Assembly (NCBI GenBank): GCA_902612915.1
Contig: CACMFH010000002.1
Coordinates: 82,470-146,469 of the forward strand
Source of the DNA: an uncultured SAR86 cluster bacterium
Lineage (GTDB): Bacteria; Pseudomonadota; Gammaproteobacteria; Magnimaribacterales; D2472
Length of the DNA stretch: 64,000 nt
Direction of reading: 5' to 3'
Part shown: one piece after another, positions 17,972 to 27,284 of the stretch
How the letters are laid out: each line of letters begins with the position of its first letter
Numbering within the stretch: the first letter of the stretch is position 1
Made by a program: the position numbers and the translations under genes
Notes under the pieces: model-generated
What the model saw: the letters and a program-made list of their open reading frames with translations, nothing else
Database searches by the model: none
What the model was told of the DNA's origin: nothing

Positions 17972-19231
17972 ATGGAGAAGTTGTTAATCATAGGAGGGAA
18001 TCAACTCTCTGGAAAAATAACATGTTCAGGCGCAAAAAATGCAGCCTTACCGATGATTGCATCAACGATTTTGTCTGATGAAAAAGTTACTTTAAAAAAT
18101 CTTCCATATCTTCAAGACATAACCACAATGTTTGAGCTTTTAGGTTCAATGGGTGCTGATATCTTATTAGATGAAGATATGAACTTCACAATACAATCAA
18201 ACAATCTCAAAGATATTGAGGCTAGGTATGAATTAGTTAAAACAATGAGAGCTTCAATATTAGTTTTAGGTCCATTGCTTGCTAAATATGGCAAAGCAAG
18301 AATAGCACTTCCTGGAGGCTGTGCAATTGGATCACGGCCTGTAAATTATCATCTTGATTCTCTAAGACAAATGGGGGCTGAGATAGTATTAAAAAATGGT
18401 TATATTGAAGCATCGGCAAAAAATTTAAAAGGTGCAGATATTAGATTCGATGGAGTGACTGTTACAGGCACTGAAAATTTAATGATGGCTGCAACACTTG
18501 CAGAGGGCAAAACAACTTTATTAAATGTTGCAAAGGAACCCGAGATTGCTGATTTAGCTGATATGTTAAATTCGATGGGAGCAAAAATTGATGGAGCTGG
18601 ATCAGATAAAATTACTATCCAAGGCGTTGAAAAACTAAGTGGAACTTCATTTGAAATACCTGCCGACAGAATAGAAGCTGGAACTTATCTAGCAGCTGCA
18701 GCAGTTACTAAAGGAGACATAAAAATTGAAGGTATCAATCCAAACAGACTTATGAAAGTTATTGATAAATTAATAAATACTGGTGCAAAAGTTGACTGTG
18801 ATGAAGATTCCATTTCATTTAGCATGTCGAATGATATTCCTGATCCAGTAGATATCACAACAGCCCCATTTCCTGAATTTCCAACAGATATGCAAGCTCA
18901 ATTTTCTGTTATAAATGCAATTTCAAGTGGTACTGCCAATATTTATGAGACTATTTTTGAAAATAGATTTATGCATATTCTTGAACTAAACAGAATGGGA
19001 TGTAATATTTCGGTTAATGGTAATCATGCAATAATTAAAGGGGTGAAGTCTTTATATGGTGCTGAAGTTATGGCAACAGACTTAAGAGCATCTGCAAGCT
19101 TAATTCTAGCTGGACTATGTGCTAAAGGCGAGACAGTCGTAGATAGAATTTATCATATAGATCGTGGATATGAGAGAATCGAGGAAAAATTAAATTATTT
19201 AGGTGCAAATATAGTTAGACTTCCTACTTAG
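17972..19231 (+). CDS. murA: UDP-N-acetylglucosamine 1-carboxyvinyltransferase MurA
   Basis: A 419-residue EPSP-synthase-fold enzyme catalysing the first committed step of peptidoglycan synthesis, transfer of enolpyruvate from PEP to UDP-GlcNAc. The catalytic loop Cys117 in LPGGCAIGSRPV is retained, so fosfomycin sensitivity would be expected. Other conserved blocks: SGAKNAALPMIA near 19-30, VTVTGTENLMMAATLAEG near 160, GIRPDRIEAGT-type PADRIEAGTYL near 228, and TDLRASASLILAGL near 368. It follows ibaG by one base. Confidence 0.97.
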   Translation: MEKLLIIGGNQLSGKITCSGAKNAALPMIASTILSDEKVTLKNLPYLQDITTMFELLGSMGADILLDEDMNFTIQSNNLKDIEARYELVKTMRASILVLGPLLAKYGKARIALPGGCAIGSRPVNYHLDSLRQMGAEIVLKNGYIEASAKNLKGADIRFDGVTVTGTENLMMAATLAEGKTTLLNVAKEPEIADLADMLNSMGAKIDGAGSDKITIQGVEKLSGTSFEIPADRIEAGTYLAAAAVTKGDIKIEGINPNRLMKVIDKLINTGAKVDCDEDSISFSMSNDIPDPVDITTAPFPEFPTDMQAQFSVINAISSGTANIYETIFENRFMHILELNRMGCNISVNGNHAIIKGVKSLYGAEVMATDLRASASLILAGLCAKGETVVDRIYHIDRGYERIEEKLNYLGANIVRLPT

Positions 19232-19248
19232 ATCTTGCTTTAAAGGAA

Positions 19249-20211
19249 TCAAAAATCTATAGATATTATTTCATTGTTTTCATTTAAGATTTCCATGCTT
19301 AAATTTTCACCAAGTGTGGCAAATTTTAAAGAACTCGTTAAATTACTCCAACTTGCTGTTTCATCATTTATGCTGAGTATTACGTCATTTATTCTTACAC
19401 CTTTTTCAAATAAAGGACCTTTGTTCTGCATCTCAATAATTCTCAATCCACTACTAACATAACCACCTTTATTTATCCTAATTTTTGTGACTCTAAAATT
19501 ACCTATCCAAAGACTTTGAAGCTCACCAAATCTAATTAGCTGAGTTGCAATTTGAACAACCAGGTTTGATGGTATTGCAAACCCGATACCTTGATATGCT
19601 CCAGTTCTTGAAAAAATTTTAGAGTTGATACCAACCAAATTACCATTTGCATTAATTAATGCTCCGCCAGAATTTCCTGGATTTATTGCAGCATCTGTTT
19701 GGATTAATTGTAAATAAGGATTTCCATAATCTCTTCCGGTAGCACTAATAATTCCTTTTGAGACTGAAATTCCAATTCCATACGGATTACCAATCGCAAG
19801 CACATCGTCACCTATTTTTAATTCATCAGAATCTGCAAAATTTATGGGTTTTAGTTTTTCATCCGGTATTATTTTAAGAACTGCTATATCTGTATTTTGA
19901 TCTGCACCAATTATGCTTGCAGGGTAGTTATTTCCATCATCTAGCTTAATATATATTTCATTTCCGGAAATAATATGTAAGTTTGTAACAATATAACCAT
20001 CTTCAGAAAAAATTACCCCAGATCCAATACCATTTCTATTGTTAGAAAAATTCTTGTTTTGATTCGATATAACTGTAACAACTGAGGATATTGAATTCTC
20101 TGATGCTAAAACCAATTTGTTTTTATCATTAGATATAAAGTACCATGTGCCTGCAAATGTAATAATAATTACTAAAAGATAATTTAGAAAATTAATTTGA
20201 AAAGATTTCAT
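19249..20211 (-). CDS. degS: DegS-like HtrA-family serine endoprotease, membrane anchored
   Basis: A 320-residue protease starting at ATG 20211, with an N-terminal membrane anchor (about 8-26), a trypsin-like domain and one PDZ domain (about 225-318). The triad is complete: His79 in IVTNLHIIS, Asp108 in NTDIAVLKI, Ser181 in NPGNSGGAL. One PDZ plus anchor rather than cleavable signal and two PDZ points to DegS, which makes the first cut in the anti-sigma-E factor during outer-membrane stress. It is divergent from zapE with a single base between the two ATGs, so each promoter must lie inside the other gene. An ORF extension of 8 codons would overlap zapE. Confidence 0.88.
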   Translation of the reverse strand: MKSFQINFLNYLLVIIITFAGTWYFISNDKNKLVLASENSISSVVTVISNQNKNFSNNRNGIGSGVIFSEDGYIVTNLHIISGNEIYIKLDDGNNYPASIIGADQNTDIAVLKIIPDEKLKPINFADSDELKIGDDVLAIGNPYGIGISVSKGIISATGRDYGNPYLQLIQTDAAINPGNSGGALINANGNLVGINSKIFSRTGAYQGIGFAIPSNLVVQIATQLIRFGELQSLWIGNFRVTKIRINKGGYVSSGLRIIEMQNKGPLFEKGVRINDVILSINDETASWSNLTSSLKFATLGENLSMEILNENNEIISIDF

Positions 20212-20212
20212 A

Positions 20213-21262
20213 ATGTCTAAGGTTAAAAATATCATCGATACTCTTAAAAACCAAGGAGCTAATCCAGATTTGTCTCAAATAAATCTAATTGAAAAGCTAT
20301 GTAAGATGAATATTTCAAAGAAATTTTCATTTAATAAAGTATTCACTAAAGATAACTTACTGGGAACATATATTTGGGGTGATGTTGGAAGAGGAAAGAC
20401 TCTCATAACAAAAACATATCTTAAAGAGTTGAAAAGAGATGACATAAAAAGCTTTCATTACATAGATTTGATGAGCTATATTCATGATCAACTAAATAAA
20501 AATTCTGGAGTAAAAAATCCACTCTCAAAAATATCTAAAACTTTAACCACAGACACCAGCATTATATTTATAGATGAATTTCAGGTTGAAGATGTTGCCG
20601 ATGCAATGATAATAGGAGATCTGTTGAAACTTATTTCAGGGCATGGAACAAAAATAATATTGACTTCAAATGCTCATCCTAATGATTTGTATCTTGATGG
20701 ACTTCAAAGACAAAAATTTTTAGCCTCATTAAAGATATTTTTAGAAAAAGTAAATATTCATGAGCTTGACGGAGACATAGATTATAGAACAAGAAATATA
20801 ATCAAATTTGATGAGCATGATAATAATAAAATTATTTCAGATGTGGAAATATTTAACTTCATAATTGATAACTTTGGTTTAGATCAACAAAAATCAGATC
20901 AAATATCAATTAATGATAGAAAATTTACCTGTAAACTTGTTTCTAATAATATTCTTTGGATTGAATTTAATGATTTTTTTAGAAAAGCTACAGGATCCAA
21001 GGATTACACTTACATTTCAAATAAATTCGATTGGGTATTTATAAGCAATTTTAAAAAAAATAATGATGATTCGATTGATGTTATAAGAAGATTTATATCA
21101 TTTATAGATATAACATACACAAATAGAACAAAAATTAAATTTTTCTTTAATGATATTGATATTGAAAATATATATACAGGCTCAAAAATTGAAAACTTAT
21201 GGGTAAGATGTAAAAGCAGACTGTCCGAAATGAGAACACAAGAATATTTAACTAATAATTAG
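20213..21262 (+). CDS. zapE: Cell-division AFG1-like ATPase ZapE
   Basis: A 349-residue AFG1/ZapE ATPase. Walker A is IWGDVGRGKTLITKTY (about 54-68), followed by FHYIDLMSYIHDQLN; Walker B is IIFIDEFQVEDVADAMIIGDL; sensor 1 lies in IILTSNAHPNDLYLDGLQR. The C-terminal FNDFFRKATGSKDYTYIS block is also typical. In E. coli ZapE binds FtsZ and matters under low oxygen. A little short (E. coli 375). It lies upstream of rplM as in many gammaproteobacteria. Confidence 0.93.
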   Translation: MSKVKNIIDTLKNQGANPDLSQINLIEKLCKMNISKKFSFNKVFTKDNLLGTYIWGDVGRGKTLITKTYLKELKRDDIKSFHYIDLMSYIHDQLNKNSGVKNPLSKISKTLTTDTSIIFIDEFQVEDVADAMIIGDLLKLISGHGTKIILTSNAHPNDLYLDGLQRQKFLASLKIFLEKVNIHELDGDIDYRTRNIIKFDEHDNNKIISDVEIFNFIIDNFGLDQQKSDQISINDRKFTCKLVSNNILWIEFNDFFRKATGSKDYTYISNKFDWVFISNFKKNNDDSIDVIRRFISFIDITYTNRTKIKFFFNDIDIENIYTGSKIENLWVRCKSRLSEMRTQEYLTNN

Positions 21263-21336
21263 TTTAATAAAAATTAACATAAATATTGCTATATTTAGCT
21301 CTAAACATTAATATTCGCTACTCAAATTAAATGATT

Positions 21337-21768
21337 ATGAAAACATACTCTTTAAAAAAAGAAGAAGTCCACAGAAATTGGTTTGTTGTAGATGCAACCG
21401 ATAGGGTATTAGGTCGTGTTGCTACTAAAATTGCTGACAAAATTAGAGGTAAAGATAAACCGTCATTTACTCCTCATACTGACGGAGGTGACTATGTGAT
21501 TGTTATTAATGCTGAGAAAATTAAAGTTACTGGTTCTAAATTTAATAATAAAATATATTATCGTCACTCTTTATATCCTGGAGGTTTGAAATCACAAACT
21601 TTCAAGGAACTAATTGAAAAGAACCCTGAAAGAGTCATTGAAGAAGCTGTGAAAGGAATGCTTCCTAAAAATAAACTTGGAAAATCAATAATTAAAAAAC
21701 TAAAAGTTTTTCAAGGTCCAAATCATGATCATGAGTCTCAACAACCAACTGAATGGAATCCTAGCTAA
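21337..21768 (+). CDS. rplM: 50S ribosomal protein uL13
   Basis: A 143-residue uL13. It begins [30 protein letters not shown] and ends with [19 protein letters not shown], both diagnostic. I prefer ATG 21337 over an ATG two codons earlier because the family begins MKT. The 74 bases upstream are the only room for a promoter after zapE. Its TAA overlaps the ATG of rpsI by one base, the standard rplM-rpsI operon. Confidence 0.97.
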   Translation: MKTYSLKKEEVHRNWFVVDATDRVLGRVATKIADKIRGKDKPSFTPHTDGGDYVIVINAEKIKVTGSKFNNKIYYRHSLYPGGLKSQTFKELIEKNPERVIEEAVKGMLPKNKLGKSIIKKLKVFQGPNHDHESQQPTEWNPS

Positions 21769-22160
21769 TGAGTAATGAAATTTTCTATGCAACGGGAAGA
21801 AGAAAAACTTCCTCAGCAAGAGTTTATTTAAAAAAAGGAAAAGGTGATATATCTGTTAATGATAGAAAGCTTGATGAGTATTTCGGTAGAAAAGTTGCCC
21901 AGATGTTGGTTATGCAACCACTTGAACTTCTTGATTTATCTGAAAAATTAGATATCAATATCAAAGTTAAGGGTGGAGGAAGTTTTGGACAAGCTGGTGC
22001 AATTAGACATGGAATCTCAAGAGCTCTTACATCTTTTGATGAAGAATTAAGACCACAACTTAAAAAAGCAGGTTTGCTTACAAGAGATCCAAGAAGAGTT
22101 GAAAGGAAGAAGCCTGGACTAGTAAAAGCTAGAAAAAGTAAGCAATTTTCTAAGAGATAA
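21768..22160 (+). CDS. rpsI: 30S ribosomal protein uS9
   Basis: A 130-residue uS9 with the N-terminal [28 protein letters not shown], the central [19 protein letters not shown] and the basic C-terminal tail ending [11 protein letters not shown], whose final Arg contacts P-site tRNA. Normal length. Translationally coupled to rplM by a TAATG overlap. The 100-base gap after it contains the petA promoter. Confidence 0.98.
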   Translation: MSNEIFYATGRRKTSSARVYLKKGKGDISVNDRKLDEYFGRKVAQMLVMQPLELLDLSEKLDINIKVKGGGSFGQAGAIRHGISRALTSFDEELRPQLKKAGLLTRDPRRVERKKPGLVKARKSKQFSKR

Positions 22161-22219
22161 ATATAGCTTAAAAGCCATACTTATTTTTAATTATAAGCGG
22201 ATTTTATATTACATATTTA

Positions 22220-22228
22220 TGGTATAAT
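22220..22228 (+). promoter_or_regulatory. Extended -10 promoter element for petABC
   Basis: TGGTATAAT is a perfect extended -10 element lying 32 bases before the petA ATG (22261). No convincing -35 is seen at 16-18 bases upstream. The predicted transcript would start near 22235 and carry a short leader without an obvious Shine-Dalgarno sequence. Functional assignment is by position and motif only. Confidence 0.5.
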
Positions 22229-22260
22229 TTTTTGCGTTATTTGATTAGCACACACCCTTA

Positions 22261-22842
22261 ATGCAAGATAAAGATAAAACTAGAAGGAAAGTATTAATTG
22301 GCCTAACAAGTGCAGTTGGTTTGTCAGGTTTACCATTTGCTGCAACTCCATTTATTGCTGCATGGAATCCAAGTGCAAAGGCAAAAGCTGCAGGTGCGGC
22401 AGTTAAATTGGATGTTTCTAAGATGCAATACGGACAGCAAATACAAGTTTCATGGAGAAAACAACCTGTTTTCATTGTTAGACATACTAAAGAAAGTATT
22501 GCCAGCTTAGATTTGGCTTTGCCTAAATTAGCAGATCCAAATAGCGATCAGATTGAAGAACCTTACAGAGGTCTAAATCCATCTAGATCAAAAAGTCCAG
22601 AGTATTCAGTATTTTCAGGTGTATGTACTCATTTGGGTTGCGCACCAAAATATTTTCCTGAAATTGAACCTAAGCCTTGGGATGCTACATGGAATGGTGG
22701 ATTTTTTTGTCCTTGCCATGGTTCAATGTTTGATATTGTTGGAAGAGTTTTTAAAGGAGTTCCTGCACCAACAAATCTTGTAGTACCACCCCATATGTTC
22801 GATGGAAGTATATTAACAATTGGAGAGGATAAGGAGTTATAA
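22261..22842 (+). CDS. petA: Ubiquinol-cytochrome c reductase Rieske iron-sulfur subunit
   Basis: A 193-residue Rieske protein. The N-terminus has a twin-arginine motif (KTRRKVLIG, residues 7-15) and an uncleaved membrane helix (about 12-35). The [2Fe-2S] ligands are Cys122 and His124 in CTHLGC and Cys150 and His153 in CPCHGS; the disulfide cysteines 127 and 152 are present. It accepts electrons from quinol at the Qo site and passes them to cytochrome c1. It abuts petB with no gap. Confidence 0.97.
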   Translation: MQDKDKTRRKVLIGLTSAVGLSGLPFAATPFIAAWNPSAKAKAAGAAVKLDVSKMQYGQQIQVSWRKQPVFIVRHTKESIASLDLALPKLADPNSDQIEEPYRGLNPSRSKSPEYSVFSGVCTHLGCAPKYFPEIEPKPWDATWNGGFFCPCHGSMFDIVGRVFKGVPAPTNLVVPPHMFDGSILTIGEDKEL

Positions 22843-24060
22843 ATGACTGAAATAGCTGGAAAATTATTTACATGGATAAATACAAGACTTCCAATAGTTA
22901 ACACTTTTGAGAGACATCTTTCAAAACATCCGGTTCCTTCAAAGGTAAACTTTTGGTATTTATTTGGCGCATTGGCTGCGGTTACTCTAATTATTCAGGT
23001 TGTTACTGGAATATGGTTGATAATGCCTTACTCCAATACTGAGGAACAAGCCTTTTCTTCTATTGAATATATTATGAGAGACGTTGACTATGGATGGGTT
23101 ATTAGATACATGCACACAACAGGTGCATCATTATTTTTCGCAGTAGTATATCTTCACATGTTTAGAGGGCTTTTATATGGGTCATATCAAAAACCTAAAG
23201 AGTTAGTTTGGATTTTTGGATGCACAATTTATCTTGCTATGATGGCGGAAGGCTTTCTTGGTTATGTTCTTCCATATGGTCAGATGTCATATTGGGGAGC
23301 CCAAGTTATTATCTCACTATTTGGTGCAATTCCATATATTGGAGAATCACTTGAATTATGGGTAAGAGGAGACTATTACATATCTGGCATAACAGTTTCA
23401 AGATTTTTTGCTTTACATGTGGTTGCACTTCCTTTAGTTTTGATTGCGCTAGTTTTTCTTCATTTAGTTGCTCTTCATGAGGTTGGCGCCGGTAATCCAG
23501 AAGGAGTTGATATTGAAGAACATCTTGATGATGATGGTGTACCTCTTGATAGCGTGCCATTTTTCCCATATAAGGTATTGAATGCATTAGTAGCAATCGG
23601 TGTTTTCATGACAGTATTTTCAATAATAATGTTCTTTTTTCCTGAAGGAGGCGGTTATTTCATTGAAATGGCAAATTTTCAAGAAGCAAATCCATTAGTA
23701 ACTCCAGATCATATTGCGCCTGTGTGGTATTACGCTCCTTTTTATACAATGCTTAGAGCAATTCCAGACCCACTTGGTGGATTAATTGTTATGGCTTCTG
23801 CAGTGGCAATTTTCTTTATAGTTCCATGGCTAGATAGAAGCAAGGTTGCTTCAATTAGGTATAAAGGAATTTATAGCAAGATTGCTATAACTATGTTCGG
23901 AGTTAGCTTTTTAACACTTGGATATTTAGGAACTGTTGGAGTAACAGAAGTAAGAAAAACAATGAGTGTTATTTGTACAATAATTTATTTTGCATATTTC
24001 TTGCTAATGCCAATTTATACAAAGTATGAAACCACCAAGGAAGTCCCTGAAAGATTATGA
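22843..24060 (+). CDS. petB: Ubiquinol-cytochrome c reductase cytochrome b subunit
   Basis: A 405-residue integral membrane protein with about eight helices. Haem-ligand histidines are in YMHTTGASLFFAVVYLHMFRGL and FFALHVVALPLVLIALVFLHL. The Qo-site motif appears as PEWYY-like APVWYYAPFYTMLRAIPD (PVWY instead of PEWY). Forms the quinol oxidation and reduction core of complex III. Overlaps petC by 4 bases (ATGA). Confidence 0.97.
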   Translation: MTEIAGKLFTWINTRLPIVNTFERHLSKHPVPSKVNFWYLFGALAAVTLIIQVVTGIWLIMPYSNTEEQAFSSIEYIMRDVDYGWVIRYMHTTGASLFFAVVYLHMFRGLLYGSYQKPKELVWIFGCTIYLAMMAEGFLGYVLPYGQMSYWGAQVIISLFGAIPYIGESLELWVRGDYYISGITVSRFFALHVVALPLVLIALVFLHLVALHEVGAGNPEGVDIEEHLDDDGVPLDSVPFFPYKVLNALVAIGVFMTVFSIIMFFFPEGGGYFIEMANFQEANPLVTPDHIAPVWYYAPFYTMLRAIPDPLGGLIVMASAVAIFFIVPWLDRSKVASIRYKGIYSKIAITMFGVSFLTLGYLGTVGVTEVRKTMSVICTIIYFAYFLLMPIYTKYETTKEVPERL

Positions 24061-24884
24061 TTTCCATGGCTAACTGCTTTCAAATTATTTCAAAAGGCAT
24101 AGTTTTATTTATTTTATTATTCTTTTTTAATGAAATGTATGCAGCTGAAGGCGGTCCATGTAAAGACTACGGAGAGTGCGATAAATTTCAATATTCACTT
24201 AATGATATAGAGTCTCTTCAAAGAGGGGCTTCTACATATATTAATTATTGCTATGGATGCCATTCCCTCAAATATTCAAGATGGGGAAGAGTAGCTAAAG
24301 ACTTACAAATACCAGAAGACATCTTTTTTGAGAACCTTGTTTTTGATAAATCTATTAAGCCTGGTGATTTGATGGTTGGCGCTATGCCTGAAGACTCTGC
24401 AAATTGGTTTGGGGTGGAACCTCCAGATCTTACTTTAGTTTCTAGGTATAAAGGCGATGATTGGATTTACTCATACTTAAGAGCATATTATGAGGATTCC
24501 TCTAAACAATATGGCGTAAATAATTTAGTTTATCCAGGAACTGCAATGCCAAATGTATTGATGTCACTTCAAGGAAATCAGAGATTAGTTTGTAAAGATG
24601 TTCCTGTGCTTGCAAGAAATGGAGGAGAAAAAAGGGATGATTTTGGAAATACAATTTTTAAAGAAAAATGTGGATTTCTTGAAGTTCGGGATGGGACAGG
24701 AATCCTAACAAGAGAAGAATTTGATACATTAATATACGATCTAACAAACTTTTTAGTTTACGTAGGTGAGCCAAGTAAAGCTACTAGAGAAAGGATCGGC
24801 TGGTATGTTGTATTTTATTTCTTAATTTTCACAGCATTATCTTCATTGCTATATAGAGAGTATCATAAAGACTATAATAAGTAA
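24057..24884 (+). CDS. petC: Ubiquinol-cytochrome c reductase cytochrome c1 subunit
   Basis: A 275-residue cytochrome c1 with a signal peptide (about 1-30), one covalent haem site CYGCH (Cys65, Cys68, His69), the sixth-ligand region YPGTAMPNVLM near 165 and a C-terminal membrane anchor (about 248-266). The ATG overlaps the petB stop; a second ATG three codons in is equally possible. Completes a three-subunit bc1 complex, the aerobic respiratory complex III, with no extra subunit nearby. Confidence 0.95.
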   Translation: MISMANCFQIISKGIVLFILLFFFNEMYAAEGGPCKDYGECDKFQYSLNDIESLQRGASTYINYCYGCHSLKYSRWGRVAKDLQIPEDIFFENLVFDKSIKPGDLMVGAMPEDSANWFGVEPPDLTLVSRYKGDDWIYSYLRAYYEDSSKQYGVNNLVYPGTAMPNVLMSLQGNQRLVCKDVPVLARNGGEKRDDFGNTIFKEKCGFLEVRDGTGILTREEFDTLIYDLTNFLVYVGEPSKATRERIGWYVVFYFLIFTALSSLLYREYHKDYNK

Positions 24885-24902
24885 TTTATATACGAGGGGA
24901 AA

Positions 24903-25514
24903 ATGATTTTATATTCTGACAGAGACGACCACTATAGCCAAAGAGTTAGAATTGTACTTGCCGAGAAAGATATTTCAGCTGAAATTAATGAAGCCAAACC
25001 AGAAGAAACATCTGATGAAATTCTCTCAATCAGTCCCTATCATAAACTTCCAATTCTGGTTGATAGAGATTTAGCCATTCATGACCCATCTGTAATGATG
25101 GAGTACTTAGATGAAAGATTTCCTCATCCTCCACTTCTGCCCGTATATCCTGTCGCAAGAGCCAATTGCAGAACATTAATGCTCAGAATTGATAGAGAAT
25201 GGTGCCCACTAATAGATACCCTCATTGATGGTGAAAAATCTGAAAAAGAAATGTTGAAGATTAGAGAAGAGCTTTTGCATGAAATTTCATCCATCGCACC
25301 CACATTTAAAGAGTTCAAATTTTTTATGAGTGATGAGTTTACCTTGGTAGATTGTTGTTTTGCGCCAATACTTTGGAGGTTGCCATCAGTTGGAATAAAG
25401 TTACCTGTAAATAGACATTTAAAACCTCTAATAGATTATCAGAATTCTATATTTGAGAGACCTGGGTTCTTAGATAGCCTTTCATCTATCGAAAGAGATC
25501 TAAAATCTAATTAG
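24903..25514 (+). CDS. sspA: Stringent starvation protein A (GST-fold RNA-polymerase-associated)
   Basis: A 203-residue glutathione-S-transferase-fold protein lacking transferase activity in E. coli, where it binds RNA polymerase. It opens with MILYSDRDDHYSQRVRIVLAEKDI, has NPYHKLP-like SPYHKLPILVDRDLAIHDPSVMMEYLDERFPHPPLLP and the C-terminal domain SDEFTLVDCCFAPILWRLP. Preceded by GAGGGGA at 24894-24900. It follows petABC as usual, but sspB, the ClpXP adaptor gene normally next, is absent. Its last 8 bases overlap the LpoA-like gene on the opposite strand. Confidence 0.93.
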   Translation: MILYSDRDDHYSQRVRIVLAEKDISAEINEAKPEETSDEILSISPYHKLPILVDRDLAIHDPSVMMEYLDERFPHPPLLPVYPVARANCRTLMLRIDREWCPLIDTLIDGEKSEKEMLKIREELLHEISSIAPTFKEFKFFMSDEFTLVDCCFAPILWRLPSVGIKLPVNRHLKPLIDYQNSIFERPGFLDSLSSIERDLKSN

Positions 25515-26433
25515 TAAAAGCTGCAGTTGAGACCTTCCATAGACTTAAATCACGACTAGTACAACCATTTCTTTTAATTTTTCTATTTCCTGAGTCCGGC
25601 AAAAGATTTTCTCTAAATAAGTTATTTTGATTAATCTTTTCAATAAGAAGAAAGTCTCTTATTAGAGTTTTCTCTATCTCATTTATGATTAAAGAATCTT
25701 GTTTTTTTGAAATATTTTCAATCATTTTTTTTGTTATTGGAATATATGTATTTTCAAAATCTACTAATTTTTTAATACCATTTGCATCATGAAATATTTC
25801 ACTTGATGAAAATGTTTCAATATTTAATGCATTGCTTCTAAATATCGGCACTATTGTTTTTCCAATATCATAATCAGTTATATAGTAAATACTTGCAATA
25901 TCATTCCTTATTCTTGGAGTATGTGATATGTCTATACCCTTATCAAATTTAGCTAGATCCTGGTAATTTCTTGTACTTAAGTCAACATTAAGAATTTTTT
26001 TTATTTGTGAATCAAAATCTCCAGACTTAATCATAAGATATTCTTCTCCAGGATATTTATTTCTTAACATTGAAGCAACGTCCATATAATTTTCAGAATA
26101 AATAACAATAACTTTTTTGTTTAACTCCTTTTTATTTTTAAAAATATTTTCTTCTAGGACTTCTCTTTCCTCTTCGATAAGACTTTTACAAAAATACTTT
26201 AAATTTGAAGTGAGTAAATTATCTCCAAGAAAATATGAATCTTGATCATTAAAGTCTATTGAAAATATATTTTCATCCCTTAGCAACGATTGAATAATAA
26301 TTTCTTTATTTTTATTACTCGTTTCAATTTTTAAATTTATATCAGGTTTAACAAAATCTTGTCTTGGTGTGATTGAGCAAGATGAAATAAAAACAATTAA
26401 ACAAGTTAAAATTAATGTTAAGCTAAATTTCAT
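25507..26433 (-). CDS. lpoA: LpoA-like lipoprotein (LppC family), C-terminal domain only
   Basis: A 308-residue predicted lipoprotein: signal peptide with lipobox FISSCS, modified Cys19. The body resembles the C-terminal periplasmic-binding-protein-like domain of LpoA, best seen at KGIDISHTPRIRNDIASIYYITDYDIGKTIVPIFRSNALNIETFSSSEIFHDAN (RIRxDI... followed by shifting A...P.. patterns). LpoA is the outer-membrane activator of PBP1A. E. coli LpoA is near 680 residues; the N-terminal TPR domain appears lost. Divergent from rsmI with 17 bases between, as in E. coli. Weak sequence similarity makes position a large part of the call. Confidence 0.7.
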   Translation of the reverse strand: MKFSLTLILTCLIVFISSCSITPRQDFVKPDINLKIETSNKNKEIIIQSLLRDENIFSIDFNDQDSYFLGDNLLTSNLKYFCKSLIEEEREVLEENIFKNKKELNKKVIVIYSENYMDVASMLRNKYPGEEYLMIKSGDFDSQIKKILNVDLSTRNYQDLAKFDKGIDISHTPRIRNDIASIYYITDYDIGKTIVPIFRSNALNIETFSSSEIFHDANGIKKLVDFENTYIPITKKMIENISKKQDSLIINEIEKTLIRDFLLIEKINQNNLFRENLLPDSGNRKIKRNGCTSRDLSLWKVSTAAFTN

Positions 26434-26450
26434 AAATTTATTATCTTAAA

Positions 26451-27263
26451 ATGTTATATTTTATTTCTACTCCAATTGGTAATTTAAATGATATATCACT
26501 TAGGGCCATAGATGTTATAAGATCCTCTGATTATTTGTACGCAGAAGACACAAGAAATACAAAAAAATTACTAAAATTCATTAATTTAAAAGTTAAATCA
26601 AAAAGTTTTCATGAGCACAATGAACATAAAGCTTCATCAGAAATCATTGAAAATTTAAAAGAAGGAAAAATTGTTTCAATAGTTTCAGATGCTGGGACTC
26701 CAGTTATATCAGATCCTGGATATAAGCTAATACAAATATGTTTGAAAGAAAATATTAAATATACTTTAATCCCTGGGCCTTCTTCAGTTTTGAGCTCTTT
26801 AGTAATGTCTGGTCTTTCACCTGATAGATTCTCTTTTTACGGATTTATTCCAAGAAAAGCAGGTGACCAAGATAGATTTTTTGAAACTTTATCTGATGAT
26901 ATAAAAACATCAATTGTATTTGAATCACCAAAGAGAATTAAAAAAACTCTCATTAACTTGCAAAAATTTGTAGGTAAAAATAGAAAAATTTCTTTGTGCA
27001 AAGAAATGACTAAAATTTATGAAGATGTTTTTAGAGGAAAAATTTCTGAAATCATAAAAGATATTGAAAATGATCAAATTAATCTTAAGGGAGAGCTAGT
27101 TTTAGTAATTGAGGGAGCAGATAATAAAATAGATCTAAATATTAGTAAGCAAATTAAAAAGGAATTTTTATCAAAGCTATCAGCCTCTGATTCGGCCAAG
27201 TTAATCTCTATGTTAACTGGAAAAAATAAAAGAGATATCTATAAAAAGCTTATAGAAAAATAA
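26451..27263 (+). CDS. rsmI: 16S rRNA (cytidine(1402)-2'-O)-methyltransferase RsmI
   Basis: A 270-residue tetrapyrrole-methylase-fold enzyme. Conserved segments: LYFISTPIGNLNDISLRAIDVIRSSDYLYAEDTRNTKKLL at the N-terminus, IVSIVSDAGTPVISDPGY near 75, LIPGPSSVLSSLVMSGLSPDRFSFYGFIPRK near 105. It methylates the ribose of C1402 in the decoding centre using SAM. Normal length. The rnpB promoter overlaps its 3' end. Confidence 0.96.
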   Translation: MLYFISTPIGNLNDISLRAIDVIRSSDYLYAEDTRNTKKLLKFINLKVKSKSFHEHNEHKASSEIIENLKEGKIVSIVSDAGTPVISDPGYKLIQICLKENIKYTLIPGPSSVLSSLVMSGLSPDRFSFYGFIPRKAGDQDRFFETLSDDIKTSIVFESPKRIKKTLINLQKFVGKNRKISLCKEMTKIYEDVFRGKISEIIKDIENDQINLKGELVLVIEGADNKIDLNISKQIKKEFLSKLSASDSAKLISMLTGKNKRDIYKKLIEK

Positions 27264-27271
27264 AAAATGCT

Positions 27272-27277
27272 TATAAT
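27272..27277 (+). promoter_or_regulatory. -10 hexamer for rnpB
   Basis: A perfect TATAAT 8 bases before the inferred 5' end of RNase P RNA (27285). The -35 region is poor (CTTATA at 27249-27254, 17-base spacer, inside rsmI). Confidence 0.6.
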
Positions 27278-27284
27278 AGCTTCT

